Origin: Martinezella hainanensis
GTDB taxonomy: Bacteria > Pseudomonadota > Alphaproteobacteria > Rhizobiales > Rhizobiaceae
NCBI RefSeq assembly: GCF_900094555.1
Contig: NZ_FMAC01000006.1
Span: 248,001-312,000 of the forward strand
Direction: 5' to 3'
DNA length: 64,000 nt
Shown: one piece after another, positions 43,901 to 48,599 of the stretch
How positions within the stretch are numbered: position 1 is the stretch's first letter
How the letters are laid out: every line of letters starts with the position of its first letter
The notes under the pieces: model-generated
The model's input: the letters and a program-made list of their open reading frames with translations, nothing else
The model's database searches: none
What the model was told of the DNA's origin: nothing
Position numbers and translations under genes: made by a program

Positions 43901-46887
43901 AGTGTGAAGTTGTAGTGGCCATTGTCGGTGTCCGAGACTGTCGCATAGAAGACGATGTTCGGGCCGACAGCGCCCTTGCCGTCCATGGCGGCGGTCGGAG
44001 CGGTCTCGCCGGTATAACCGACCAGCGTGCCGTCGGCCAAAAGCACCGTGTGAACGGCAAGGCCGTGCGAGCTCAGCGCTTCGCCATCCTGGCCCTGCGT
44101 CGTCACCGTAGCATTGGTAAAGGCGACAGAGCGGTCGCCGGCGCCGCCCTGGTCGGTGTTGGCGTTATCAGCGCCCCAGGAGATATTCAGTGAACCCGTC
44201 GCGGTCGCATCGCCCTCGACATGCGGGGTTTCATTGCCGCTTGCCAGTGCACTTTCGGTGACCGAGCCTGCATCGCCGGTTGCCGCGACAGGCTTGTCGT
44301 CGGCAACGGTAACGGAGAACGTATTCGCGGCAGTGTCGCCGTCAGAGTCCGTTGCCGTATAGCCGAAGGTCAGCGTGATCGCATCCGAGCCCTTGGCGTC
44401 ATCAAGTGACTGAACCAAGGTGAAGTTATAGTGGCCGTTGTCGGTATCCGAAACCGTCGCATAGAAGACGATATTCGAGCCAACTGCGCCCTTGGCGTCT
44501 GCGATCGCCGTTGGAGCGGTCTCCCCGGTGTAGCCAACCAGCGTGCCGTCAGCGAGCAGCACCGTGTGAACGGCCAGACCGTGCGAGCTCAGTGCCTCGC
44601 CGTCCTGGCCCTGCGTCGTCACGGTAGCGTTGGTGAACACGACGGACCGATCGCCCGCTCCGCCCTGATCGGTGTTGGCGTTGTCGGCACCCCAGGAAAT
44701 GTTGAGCGAGCCAGTAGCACTCGCATCGCTTTCAACATGCGGGTTCTCATTGCCGCTTGCCAGTGCACCTTCGGTGACGGAACCGGCATCGCCGGTTGCG
44801 GCAACAGGCTTGTCGTCGGCAACGGTGATAGTGAAGCTGTTCGCGGCAGTGTCGCCGTCGGAATCGGTTGCCGTATAGCCGAAGGTCAGCGTGATCGCAT
44901 CGGAGCCCTTGGCGTCATCAAGCGACTGCACAAGCGTGAAGTTATAGTGGCCATTGTCGGTGTCAGAAACCGTGGCGTAGAAGACAACGTTTGATGCGGA
45001 GGTTGCCGTCGGAGCAGCATCGCCAGTGTACCCGACCAATGTGCCGTCAGCCAAAAGCACACTATGAACAGCAAGGCCGTGCGAGCTTAGCGCCTCGCCG
45101 TCCTGGCCCTGCGTCGTCACGGTAGCGTTGGTGAACGCGACGGACCGATCGCCTGCCCCACCCTTGTCCGTATTGGCGTTGTCGGCACCCCAGGAGATGT
45201 TGAGCGAGCCGGTAGTGATGGCATCGGTTGCGACATGAGGGTTCTCGTTGCCGTTCGCCAAAGCACCTTCGGTGACAGAACCGGCATCGCCGGTTGCTGC
45301 GACAGGCTTGTCGTCGGCAACGGTAACGGAGAACGTATTCGCGGCCGTGTCGCCGTCGGAATCGGTTGCCGTGTAGCCGAAGGTCAGCGTGATCGCATCC
45401 GAGCCCTTGGCGTCGTCGAGCGACTGGACCAGCGTGAAGTTATAGTGGCCGTTGTCGGTGTCAGAGACCGTGGCGTAGAAGACGACATTGGATGCGGAAG
45501 TTGCCGTAGGAGCAGTCTCACCGGTGTAGCCGACCAAAGTGCCGTCGGCCAAAAGCACCGTATGAACAGCAAGGCCGTGCGAGCTCAGCGCGCCATTGTC
45601 CTCACCCGTCGCCGCAACGGTGGCATTCGTAAAGGCGACCGAGCGATCCCCGAGGCCGCCCTTGTCCGTGTTGGCACTGTCAGCGCCCCAGGAGATATTG
45701 AGCGAGCCGGTGGCCGTCGCGGCGCCGGTGTCATGGGTCAGGGCTGCGTTGCCCGAAGCCAGCGCCGCCTCGGTGAGCGAACCAGCCGTACCGACAGCCG
45801 CAACCGGCACACTGTCTGCGATGTCGACGTTCGCGACGGCCGAAACCGTGTGGCCACTCGTGTCGGAGACCGTGTATCGAAATTGCAGTTCGAGCACATC
45901 GCTGGCCGAGTTGGCGCCGCGTGGATGATCGAGGGCAGCGAGCTGGGTGAAGGTGTAGGCGCCGGTCGAGGCGTTGAATACCAGCGTGAAGACAGTAACG
46001 CCATTGGCGGTGCCGGTGACGGTCTGGCCGTTCTGGGTGACAACAACCGCAACACCGCCGGAGGTCAGGCCTGACAGCTGTTGTGTGCCGCTGCTGGTGG
46101 TTTCTGCTTCGCCGACCAGCGTGACAGTGGTGATCGAGGCGTTGTTGCCGCCGAAGCCGAAACGACCGGTGCTGCTTGAGGTGAGGAAGGCGCCGGTGCT
46201 GCTGCCGCGTTCGACCAGCGAAGCCGTTTCGGTCGCCTGCGGGTCAATGAAAGGAACACGGGTCTGAGTGCCGGACAGATTGCCGCCGCTACCACTGCCA
46301 AATCCGCCGCCGGGACCGAGGAGACCTAGCAGATTCAGCGGCGTACGGGCATTCCCGGCCTGGCTGTCCGTGAACTGGTGGCCGGAGTCCGTGCTATTGC
46401 CGGCGTGAACCGAACCATCGGGACCTTCAGCGACGTTGATGCCCTGCTGCTGAAGCGCTGCAACGACGGCCTGCTGCGGCAGCGTGACTTCACCGATCAG
46501 GAAGGTCGGAACGTGCAGCGCACCGTTGATGATGACGATGCGGGTGCCATCGGCCTGGATGAGAACAAGGTTGCGCCCCTCGACGTGAATGTCGTCGATC
46601 GAGGTGTTCGGCGGCAGATGGACGACATTGCCCTGATCCGGCACGATCTGGATCGGCGCCGCGGCGGGAGCATTTTGCGGCTCGTTCGCAGCAAGACGCC
46701 CCGTCTTGCCATTCGCCTGTTGCTCTTCGGCTTGCGCTACTTCGAAGGCTGCGACATCTGCATTTTGCGACAACGGCAGCGGTTGATTGGCACTGATATC
46801 GGCTGCATTGCCCTCGTCTCGGCCGCTTGATGCAAAATCATGCGAAGCAGCTTCGTGGTCTACGGTCGAAATGCGCAAGTCGTCCAT
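28948..46887 (-). CDS. Giant T1SS repeat adhesin (5979 residues)
   Basis: One uninterrupted frame encodes a surface protein exported by type I secretion. Residues about 85-150 (HLPPNTSIDDIHVEGRNLVL, INGALHVPTFLIG) form a compact N-terminal domain like those of BapA/LapA-type proteins. A Gly-rich linker follows near 190-215. Then come seven 169-residue repeats (about 352-1546), six repeats of about 160 residues (1546-2512) and several diverged T1SS-143-like repeats to about 3366. An RTX calcium-binding block follows (3416-3729), then VCBS/cadherin-like domains with two galactose-binding-like inserts (about 4180-4350 and 4830-4980). The C-terminal RTX and secretion domain (DTFVLDAKALHNL, DVITDFSPKGEGDKLDVSNLL) ends the protein. 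Neighbouring lapG and T1SS genes fit a regulated adhesin. The LapG cut site is not obvious; Ala-rich PAAAP at 74-78 is one candidate. Confidence 0.92.
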   Translation of the reverse strand: MDDLRISTVDHEAASHDFASSGRDEGNAADISANQPLPLSQNADVAAFEVAQAEEQQANGKTGRLAANEPQNAPAAAPIQIVPDQGNVVHLPPNTSIDDIHVEGRNLVLIQADGTRIVIINGALHVPTFLIGEVTLPQQAVVAALQQQGINVAEGPDGSVHAGNSTDSGHQFTDSQAGNARTPLNLLGLLGPGGGFGSGSGGNLSGTQTRVPFIDPQATETASLVERGSSTGAFLTSSSTGRFGFGGNNASITTVTLVGEAETTSSGTQQLSGLTSGGVAVVVTQNGQTVTGTANGVTVFTLVFNASTGAYTFTQLAALDHPRGANSASDVLELQFRYTVSDTSGHTVSAVANVDIADSVPVAAVGTAGSLTEAALASGNAALTHDTGAATATGSLNISWGADSANTDKGGLGDRSVAFTNATVAATGEDNGALSSHGLAVHTVLLADGTLVGYTGETAPTATSASNVVFYATVSDTDNGHYNFTLVQSLDDAKGSDAITLTFGYTATDSDGDTAANTFSVTVADDKPVAATGDAGSVTEGALANGNENPHVATDAITTGSLNISWGADNANTDKGGAGDRSVAFTNATVTTQGQDGEALSSHGLAVHSVLLADGTLVGYTGDAAPTATSASNVVFYATVSDTDNGHYNFTLVQSLDDAKGSDAITLTFGYTATDSDGDTAANSFTITVADDKPVAATGDAGSVTEGALASGNENPHVESDASATGSLNISWGADNANTDQGGAGDRSVVFTNATVTTQGQDGEALSSHGLAVHTVLLADGTLVGYTGETAPTAIADAKGAVGSNIVFYATVSDTDNGHYNFTLVQSLDDAKGSDAITLTFGYTATDSDGDTAANTFSVTVADDKPVAATGDAGSVTESALASGNETPHVEGDATATGSLNISWGADNANTDQGGAGDRSVAFTNATVTTQGQDGEALSSHGLAVHTVLLADGTLVGYTGETAPTAAMDGKGAVGPNIVFYATVSDTDNGHYNFTLVQSLDDAKGSDAITLTFGYTATDSDGDTATNSFTVTVADDKPVAAIGDAGSVTEGALINGNETPHLDGDALVTGSLNISWGADNANTDKGGAGDRSVAFTNATVSTTGQDGEALSSHGLAVHTVLLADGTLVGYTGETAPTATSASNVVFYATVSDTDNGHYNFTLVQSLDDAKSSDAITLTFGYTATDSDGDTAANTFSVTVADDKPVASTGDAGSVTEGALASGNENPHVESDTSATGSLNISWGADNANTDQGGAGDRSVAFTNATVTTTGQDGEALSSHGLAVHTALLADGTLVGYTGETAPTATSATNVVFYATVSDTDNGHYNFTLVQSLDDAKGSDAITLTFGYTATDSDGDSAANSFTVTVADDKPVASTGDAGSVTEGALANGNETPHSESDALATGSLNISWGADNANTDQGGAGDRTVAFTNATVTTEGQEGEALSSHGLAVHTVLLADGTLVGYTGDVAPTAVADAKGAVGSNIVFYATVSDTDNGHYNFMLVQSLDDAKDSDAIKLTFGYTATDSDGDSATNSFTVTVADDKPVASDVTVGTGNLYDTTPAEQMPLRPLVELSEGPKSPEGPADSVSGGSGSLFTAGADGFQQVTFTDPTGLKGIYIDANGVAHKEGLSFGTTTDNLGNTIYSATGKESGQVLFTLTVGADGSYTYVQSGAFADAKGSDNENFKIAFEVTDGDGDKATGSLTLNVADSLPVANNVTVESGSLHDTTSTSSATPPVQPLAEQSSDTDSVSGASGSLFNTGADGFARLTFTNPTGLKAINIDANGVAHTEGLSYSTSRDDSGNTVYTATGKDSGHVIFMLTVHADGSYTYVQSGAFADAKGSDNENFKIGFEVTDGDGDKSTGSLTLNVADSLPTASTVTAEHLLNDDMFTGGNPDKTDEYHSVSGASGSLFNTGADGFKKVAIAHSDLPTLTTIYTDADGVAHQEAVSWSKAQVADGSTTWVASSAHHETVATLIINADGSYTFSTGAPLAHPTAQADEETLSLTFNFTVTDGDGDKATGSLTVGVKDDVPIAHTVDNTASSVNDDAQTGGNLDGNGADTNSVSGAAGALFSAGADGFASVSIDQSSLPALKTIYVDANGFAQQEDVTWGKPTVSGGATTWVAYSANHETVATLTINANGSYSFSTSAPLVHPTSGTTEESLPLTFTFTVTDGDNDTSTGSLTLHVTDDVPLANTVTVTSVTLNDDALKGGNPDTVGVADTDTVSGASGTLFTGGADGVHQVTLGATTDFSAIYTGKDGFAHVESVVWGSPTTAAGGETIWIATGKDSGQTVATLTIGADGSYSFTLSAPVAHGASQTAENTQDLTFNFTVTDGDSDTASGALTVTVKDDAPIAYKVDATSTPLNDDAQAHGNLDGGTADVNTINGNAGALFSAGADGVKSVSMDSLPTLKAIYLDSHGIGHQEAVTWTSSAANGVTTWTATGASSHATVAVLTINSDGSYSFTADAPLVHSTSSTTEDSLTLNFGFTVTDGDGDAAKGSLAIAITDDVPVASGTTVAVRADEGDIYNLLSHGNSPLDGTHDGSSSQPALFGLGFAATVSGSVASTVSFGADGAAIGGGFSFTANTTSTLAALHLTSGGEALSYAIVNNAIVGYVDNDHHSGYNPLLDRPVLSLTLSGDGSFTFQQYDQLDNVAGPGNDLRSGNGSISAIDFGSVIQATDGDGDSVTLKGALNVTIVDDAPKVSLALTGSITIDESGRGDDDVSASNSIRGLFAGITGGNDPHMSTVYAQHGVVSPSVSMGADDAAGATSSLTLHIDNADSGLTTTAGQTITLSQLADGTVVGKIADGEIAFAIRIDDSGKVSIAQYMALANPNTSKSDGDTVDLTGKLSAVLSATDSDGDTVSKSVSIGSSIRFDDDGPSIGNAVSTKTLAEHSLVTNSGTISPSGVSTGAVALNFAFGADGPAAHAVTFVARSNGSYFTASYGNNQSLDATKLSSGGHALSYAVSSDGMTLIAYTGGNAADQSSWVFKVDLSQDSAHASGAYNFTLYKALDDVNGQANLSDIKLTFQVAGHDGDGDTTTGTQSFSVDVTDDSPSISSFVVDKSQAITVDEHGLTPSSPVSATTGTHSIVSAVVNAGADGLASQVYSLQVGNNGNSGLSTIDNHAITLQQQSAGTVNGVYTGSDGKTHIAFTISIDSGSGALSVTENVALKDIVNNNPVDHLNLATGSLSAVVTVTDGDGDTASKSADLSGVITLKDDAPTIGSMTLGGVGENGLATTHPTATGSLAISFGADGAKSVTFSNASAASNVTGPSGLSSNGKPLAYAFIGSLLVAYTGSLPTAADAANVVFTVALALSGSYTFTLLQPLDHSDAIASNGSHAIDLTFGYTATDGDNDTASGSFTVEVNAAGTVTAQTIDYSAISTGVTVNLSDVSQTVGSQTIVANTATDAGAVHVVGRDNVAGMTHVIGTSGDDTLIGGAGDTLTGGAGNDTFVAASGTVTVTDLHDKDIIKVLNGATAAITATGDWTATSDTVNSGTATINANGHNIDLSAAGGNGWTLTNAGNATGVTLVGSNHGDIIIGGSGDDIIRAGTGSDTIDAGAGNDKIYMSADLADAAAYGPRSFDLGAGIKIDVALDHMSGTGDSVNGGAGDDTLYLQGSGSNGYVLDYRSTSGLQLQGVEHIVGTDSNDLIAVSKTYTSDAAGGGVTIDGGAGDDVIFGGAGNDTLIGGSGNDTIVAGTGNDTILGGTGSDKIYYIVGSGNDRIDGGATLVNGKETDTDELHIVSDGNSHTYTIGEIALGDAGNIASADDHADLTVGISGGGSVRADGIEDLYLDLGGSAGNTIVFGNVSDTALAPDTIVVNSGSGNDTFDMTGLTGNVHIVINDSDPVATAGSDTDTLKLAGKWADWTVTHDGADNGTGSYTLTNGTETITVTNVEQFTFMGENGGAGGTLSLSQLMNVAPMANNFTALSPVTEDSSTESVEGFILHGNHATDANTNKFDTLTVVGISAGTTPSAVANVTGSDGTVVDGTYGKLTIYADGTYSYTLDDTKDATNSLSQGEQVKEVFDYTVQDAHGAQSSATLTINVIGTNDAPIAVAEAASVTEDTAVTATGSLLAGASDVDHLDILSVAKVGDVSDGHAGVAGTYGTLTWDSTTGAYTYVLNNADPAVQHLIPNETLTDKFTFTITDNHGATSTQTLTVTINGSDDFPVIIGAQDTAGHAVASNLLVDGDFAHATASAWTNGGGFTWATEGTGWTISGTEPGQTGVRLEEIASGYENVTSSNGAPMVDLGATPGNIAISQTVHGLTDGASYVLSFEYGTPANGTAAVQVWWNGELVDTLNPTPGAGPLSTITLPLTAHGTDNTISFVEIGTASDNIGTYLANVSLTAASATSLPVIADAMNENDTHSFTFGSAQFNYGADGQGTTGALTFDTAHAVVSGPQGIALGMPQLSFDGSTITVTPGTAFDALGAGEIAKISIPFEVTDRNGSVTSGVYELTVTGTNDAPVILASSQTTGSVVEQGLDATSHAVGTSSVSGVMASSDVDHGDTATWSIVSGQTTVSSVHGTYGTLQMDAGSGKWTYTIDEKAADSLQLGDQKIDSFTVEVADGHGGIATQQVNITVNGSNDAPVISGAATGSVAEAGVNVDVSAGTVSGSLTANDVDDTSFTWSVVDPKNSANSAGSEVGAYGTLSVDQTGKWTYVLDQSKADPLTASDQKHDVFTVQVSDGHGGVTTQTVDVTVNGTNDAPTFTGDTGSILEGSTAPISGAIVVSDVDANQSSFTTASSNSIAGAHGTFTFTNDGSATGTWTYALNNNDTAVQALTAGAKLTDTLAVTSADGTPHNVTVTITGVDNPPVFGTGTTTGSVTEDASYSVGSELITNGDFQNYYFSGNHSYPINWSLTGSVYDVNGGRLDSTSAMLVSNTSSINSLSQTISTVVGQTYQLSFYMQDFATSLPGGAAAIFDVTTGSQTQAISYTYSNSSNSPYVLYTINFVATNSSTLIKFWSPYQPFGSFNIDDVSVKAVSGTPGIETTTGSIAFTDTHASYTHTVSYATPAGSSYYGTFAASVDNTNNKVNWTFSVNDSAIQSLGANDHINQTYTLTLSDGHGGTVTKDVIVTVNGTNDAPTLSNVAATASYNAGNAAIVLSSTTTTNDADNTTLASAKVSVSGGFISGDTLTATVTGTSITASYNAVTGVLTLTGNDTLAHYQAVLDSVTFSSTSSSTATRTISWSVNDGTIDSSVSTTTITVAPHVNVAPVLDLDTAASGSDESLTYARQTTVNLAPRALVTDSDSSNFNGGTLTISSSGASDKLSILNQGTSPGKIGVNGINVTYGGTKIGTYTSSDGGATLTITFTSNSATPTAITALLKDIQFNSNSNSGDGRTVNFTITDGDGGSASANVTLQPPGMPAGTSGEAINLALADPSHHVGAVTLSVAGLPAGWVLSEGTHNADGTWTVVTNNPSSLTVTSPDGVTGAVVLQVTETWTNADGSTGMATVADNVEAYAKGSPIFAWSGDDTLTASSGNDTLVFANTIGKDVVHNFDVVHDKIDLIGFAGFNSFADVLAHLSSDAAGNAVITLGNGETITLAGVSAAALTADDFVFNEAVVTHNTGDMVVADGALMPFSGTLDNTGSIHISSAGSETDFEIVQQGLTLTGGGTVTLSDNASNVIFGSSDHVTLTNVDNTISGAGQIGDGHLTLVNAGTIIADGSHALVIDTGVNAVSNTGTLEATGTGGLHIHSDVVNNGLLWANGGDVNLDGNVSGTGTVLLSGHANLEIGGSFNEAITLGKDAQATITIDHAAAFSGTIAGLDGNDALRFGDISAATASFSYAENAAKTGGVLTVTDGTHTASVGLTGEYSASDFSLGHDGASAEIDFSGIGHLYGTDGNDTLTSGGGYTMTGGAGADTFVLDAKALHNLNMADVITDFSPKGEGDKLDVSNLLNALVGEHPGMTAASAVASMTAEVDTVANSTKISVNTGSETHVVATLQNYTPTGHDAVHVLFNNHDEQLATHTQTAGA
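35690..36640 (-). repeat. Internal RTX nonapeptide block in the adhesin
   Basis: Translated repeats of the GGxGxDxI/L type occur here in groups: GGAGDTLTGGAGNDTF, GSGDDIIRAGTGSDTIDAG and GGAGNDTLIGGSGNDTIVAG. They bind calcium in the beta-roll fold after secretion. The block lies near residues 3416-3729, far from the C terminus, with some 2,100 residues between it and the terminal RTX repeats at about 5849. Confidence 0.8.
39350..42250 (-). repeat. Six tandem adhesin repeats of about 160 residues (second family)
   Basis: Each unit contains SVSGxxGSLFxxGADGF, an IYxDxNGxAHxE strand, TATLTIxADGSYxF and FxVTDGDGDxATGSLTLxVxDxxPxA. They belong to the same Ig-like T1SS repeat superfamily as the first array but form a separate subgroup with lower mutual identity. 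Confidence 0.75.
42250..45830 (-). repeat. Seven highly similar tandem adhesin repeats of about 169 residues
   Basis: Seven units, each about 495-520 bases, share long identical stretches: GSLNISWGADNANTD, EALSHGLAVHT-like strands, VVFYATVSDTDNGHYNFTL, QSLDDAKGSDAITLTFGYTA and TDSDGDTAANTF. The last strand ends VTVADDKPVAATGDAGSVTE. Similarity is visible at the DNA level too, for example the recurring GGCTTGTCGTCGGCAACGGT segment, so the array can vary in length by recombination. Confidence 0.85.
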
Positions 46888-47128
46888 GGGTCTGGCTCCC
46901 GGTGTCTCTCAATTTGCTGCAATCAATTACGGGAGCGGGTTGATTGCAATACTTCATTAACCGCAACGATATAGCCGGTTATGCAGCATCGCAGAATTAT
47001 TTTACCGATGGTTAACTTAACCAAAGAACAACTCGTTAAGTATACCGCTTGACTTTGCGTCAGCCGCGGTGTGCAAATGCGGCCCCGTAGGCTGTTGCGG
47101 CCTGCCGTAGAGAATCGGGGGAGTCGTT
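46888..47128. promoter_or_regulatory. Divergent promoter region, adhesin versus lipoprotein
   Basis: This 241-base gap separates the two divergent genes. Its middle (about 46925-47060) is AT-rich with GTTAACTTAACC-like sequence, suited to promoters in both directions. No operator can be named. Confidence 0.5.
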
Positions 47129-48340
47129 GTGCCGTTTGCGATCAGCCTTTCGTTGAGCCTTTTGACCGAGTGGCTGCCGCGCAAACCGCATCGGCGACCG
47201 GCGCGCGGTGCGGCCCTGATCCTCTGTGCTGGCCTCGCCAGCTGTCAGATGGACGGCGTCGGGCTGGAGAACAACAGCAAGAAGGACGACATAAAAATGC
47301 CGTCCACCGCCATTGAAGAGACCTACGGCGGCGACAGCGGCACGGAAATCACGCTGCTGCTGCGCAAGGGCGCGGCCGGTCTCTACGAAGGTGCATCCCG
47401 CGACATACGCGACGGGGCGGTGCTTGGCGTCGGCGAACTCGGCAACAATCAGGTTCGACTACGTGTCAAGGATGTCGGCCCCGGCCTTGCCGGCGTCACC
47501 GCACAGGTTACGGCGGCCAAGGGCCGAAATGCCGCTTTGATTGTCAGCTATCTGCCGCCGGCCGAGACTGCTTCCATAGCTGCCATCCCCCCTGCCCAGC
47601 GCCCGCCGTTACTTAACCTGGCGCGCGCGACGGCGACGACCGGCGGCGACGTTTTCAACCTCGCCTCGGACGAGATCGACAGCGCAACGGAAGGCGTCAA
47701 GGTGGCCGGTCCCGGCGGTCACAAGAAGGTATCGGCGCTGGTGCCCGCCGACTTTTCTCAAGCCGATACAACACGATTGGGCAGCGCCATCTGGAACAGC
47801 GGCAACACTTTCATGGGCTTTGGCCGCTACGGCTCAAGCGACCAGGCCGCTGATATCCTGACCAAGAACCGGCTGCTCATACAGTCGGCAGAGATAGTGG
47901 TCATCCTCGGTGATACAGTGGAAATCGGTATGGTGGCAAGCGCCGTGCGCAGCGCCGCCATTCCCGGCCAAGCGCTTGTCGGCAGCAACAACTGGCCGCA
48001 ATCGGTCTATGCAACGCCGGCAGTCGCCGGCGCCTTCGTCGCGACCGACGATACGCAAAGCAGCGGGCTCATTGCCGAGCGCTATCAGCGCCACTTCAAC
48101 CACCCGCTGACGACGTCAGCTGCCTACGGTTATGACGCCATGGCAATCGCCTCCGGCCTCATCCGTTCGCAGGGACCACAAGCCGTAACCCCCGCCAACC
48201 TTATGAACAAGGTCGGCTTCCGCGGCACGACCGGGCTCTTCCGCTTCTCTGCCTCCGGCGCGGTGGAGCGCAAGATGGTGATCAATACGATCGACGGCGG
48301 CAAGCTGAAGGTTTCCAAGCAGCCCTCGCAGTCGTTCTGA
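47129..48340 (+). CDS. LpoA/periplasmic-binding-like lipoprotein
   Basis: The 403-residue protein begins at a GTG with GGGGAG six bases upstream. An Arg-rich n-region and hydrophobic stretch (RGAALILCAGLASC) end in a lipobox LASC with Cys40. The body is a type I periplasmic-binding fold of the branched-chain amino acid/penicillin-binding protein activator type: ITLLLRKGAAGLYEGASRDIRDGAVLG, LNLARATATTGGDVFNLAS, VVILGDTVEIGMVASAVRSA and AYGYDAMAIASGLI. Alphaproteobacterial relatives are annotated as PBP activators. It is divergent from the giant adhesin and upstream of lapG, so it may act at the envelope in the same process, but this is inference. Confidence 0.75.
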   Translation: MPFAISLSLSLLTEWLPRKPHRRPARGAALILCAGLASCQMDGVGLENNSKKDDIKMPSTAIEETYGGDSGTEITLLLRKGAAGLYEGASRDIRDGAVLGVGELGNNQVRLRVKDVGPGLAGVTAQVTAAKGRNAALIVSYLPPAETASIAAIPPAQRPPLLNLARATATTGGDVFNLASDEIDSATEGVKVAGPGGHKKVSALVPADFSQADTTRLGSAIWNSGNTFMGFGRYGSSDQAADILTKNRLLIQSAEIVVILGDTVEIGMVASAVRSAAIPGQALVGSNNWPQSVYATPAVAGAFVATDDTQSSGLIAERYQRHFNHPLTTSAAYGYDAMAIASGLIRSQGPQAVTPANLMNKVGFRGTTGLFRFSASGAVERKMVINTIDGGKLKVSKQPSQSF

Positions 48341-48563
48341 AGCAAACCGGTCTCACAGAGCACACGATGCGTTGAGATAAGTATCGCCATTGCGATAGCA
48401 CCGCCTCAACGATCCGGCGTCCCGCGGAAAGATCACTTTGGCACCTCGGGGGATATCATCCTTAATAGTTTCCAACCGAAGACCGTCGAATTTTATACTT
48501 ATTTGATCGCTTAATTTATACTTAATTTATCTACGTTTTCGAACGTCGTATTCAGAAGTATCA

Positions 48564-48596
48564 CGCATTATTCTCTCAACCAGGGAGAATAATGCG
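48564..48596 (+). promoter_or_regulatory. Perfect 12-bp inverted repeat over the lapG ribosome site
   Basis: CGCATTATTCTC (48564-48575) pairs with GAGAATAATGCG (48585-48596) without mismatch around a 9-base loop. The 3' arm contains the GGGAG/GAGAA purine run and ends only 3 bases before the lapG ATG at 48600. As RNA it would hide the ribosome site. As DNA it could be an operator for a dimeric regulator. Confidence 0.6.
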
Positions 48597-48599
48597 CCA

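Noticed and set aside
42250..45830. CRISPR-like array, because of regular repetition
   Set aside because: The period is about 500 bases and the sequence is coding throughout, with protein-level repeats. There are no short repeats with unique spacers.
28858..46830. Many long open frames on the plus strand opposite the adhesin gene (for example 28858-30822 and 34096-36003)
   Set aside because: They are mirror frames of a GC-rich repetitive coding sequence. Their translations are low-complexity, Arg/Asp/Ala/Val-rich, repeat with the adhesin repeats and show no family motifs or ribosome sites.
47129..48340. Amino-acid ABC importer binding protein
   Set aside because: It has a lipobox and the type I binding fold but no permease or ATPase gene nearby. 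The PBP-activator-like group fits better.
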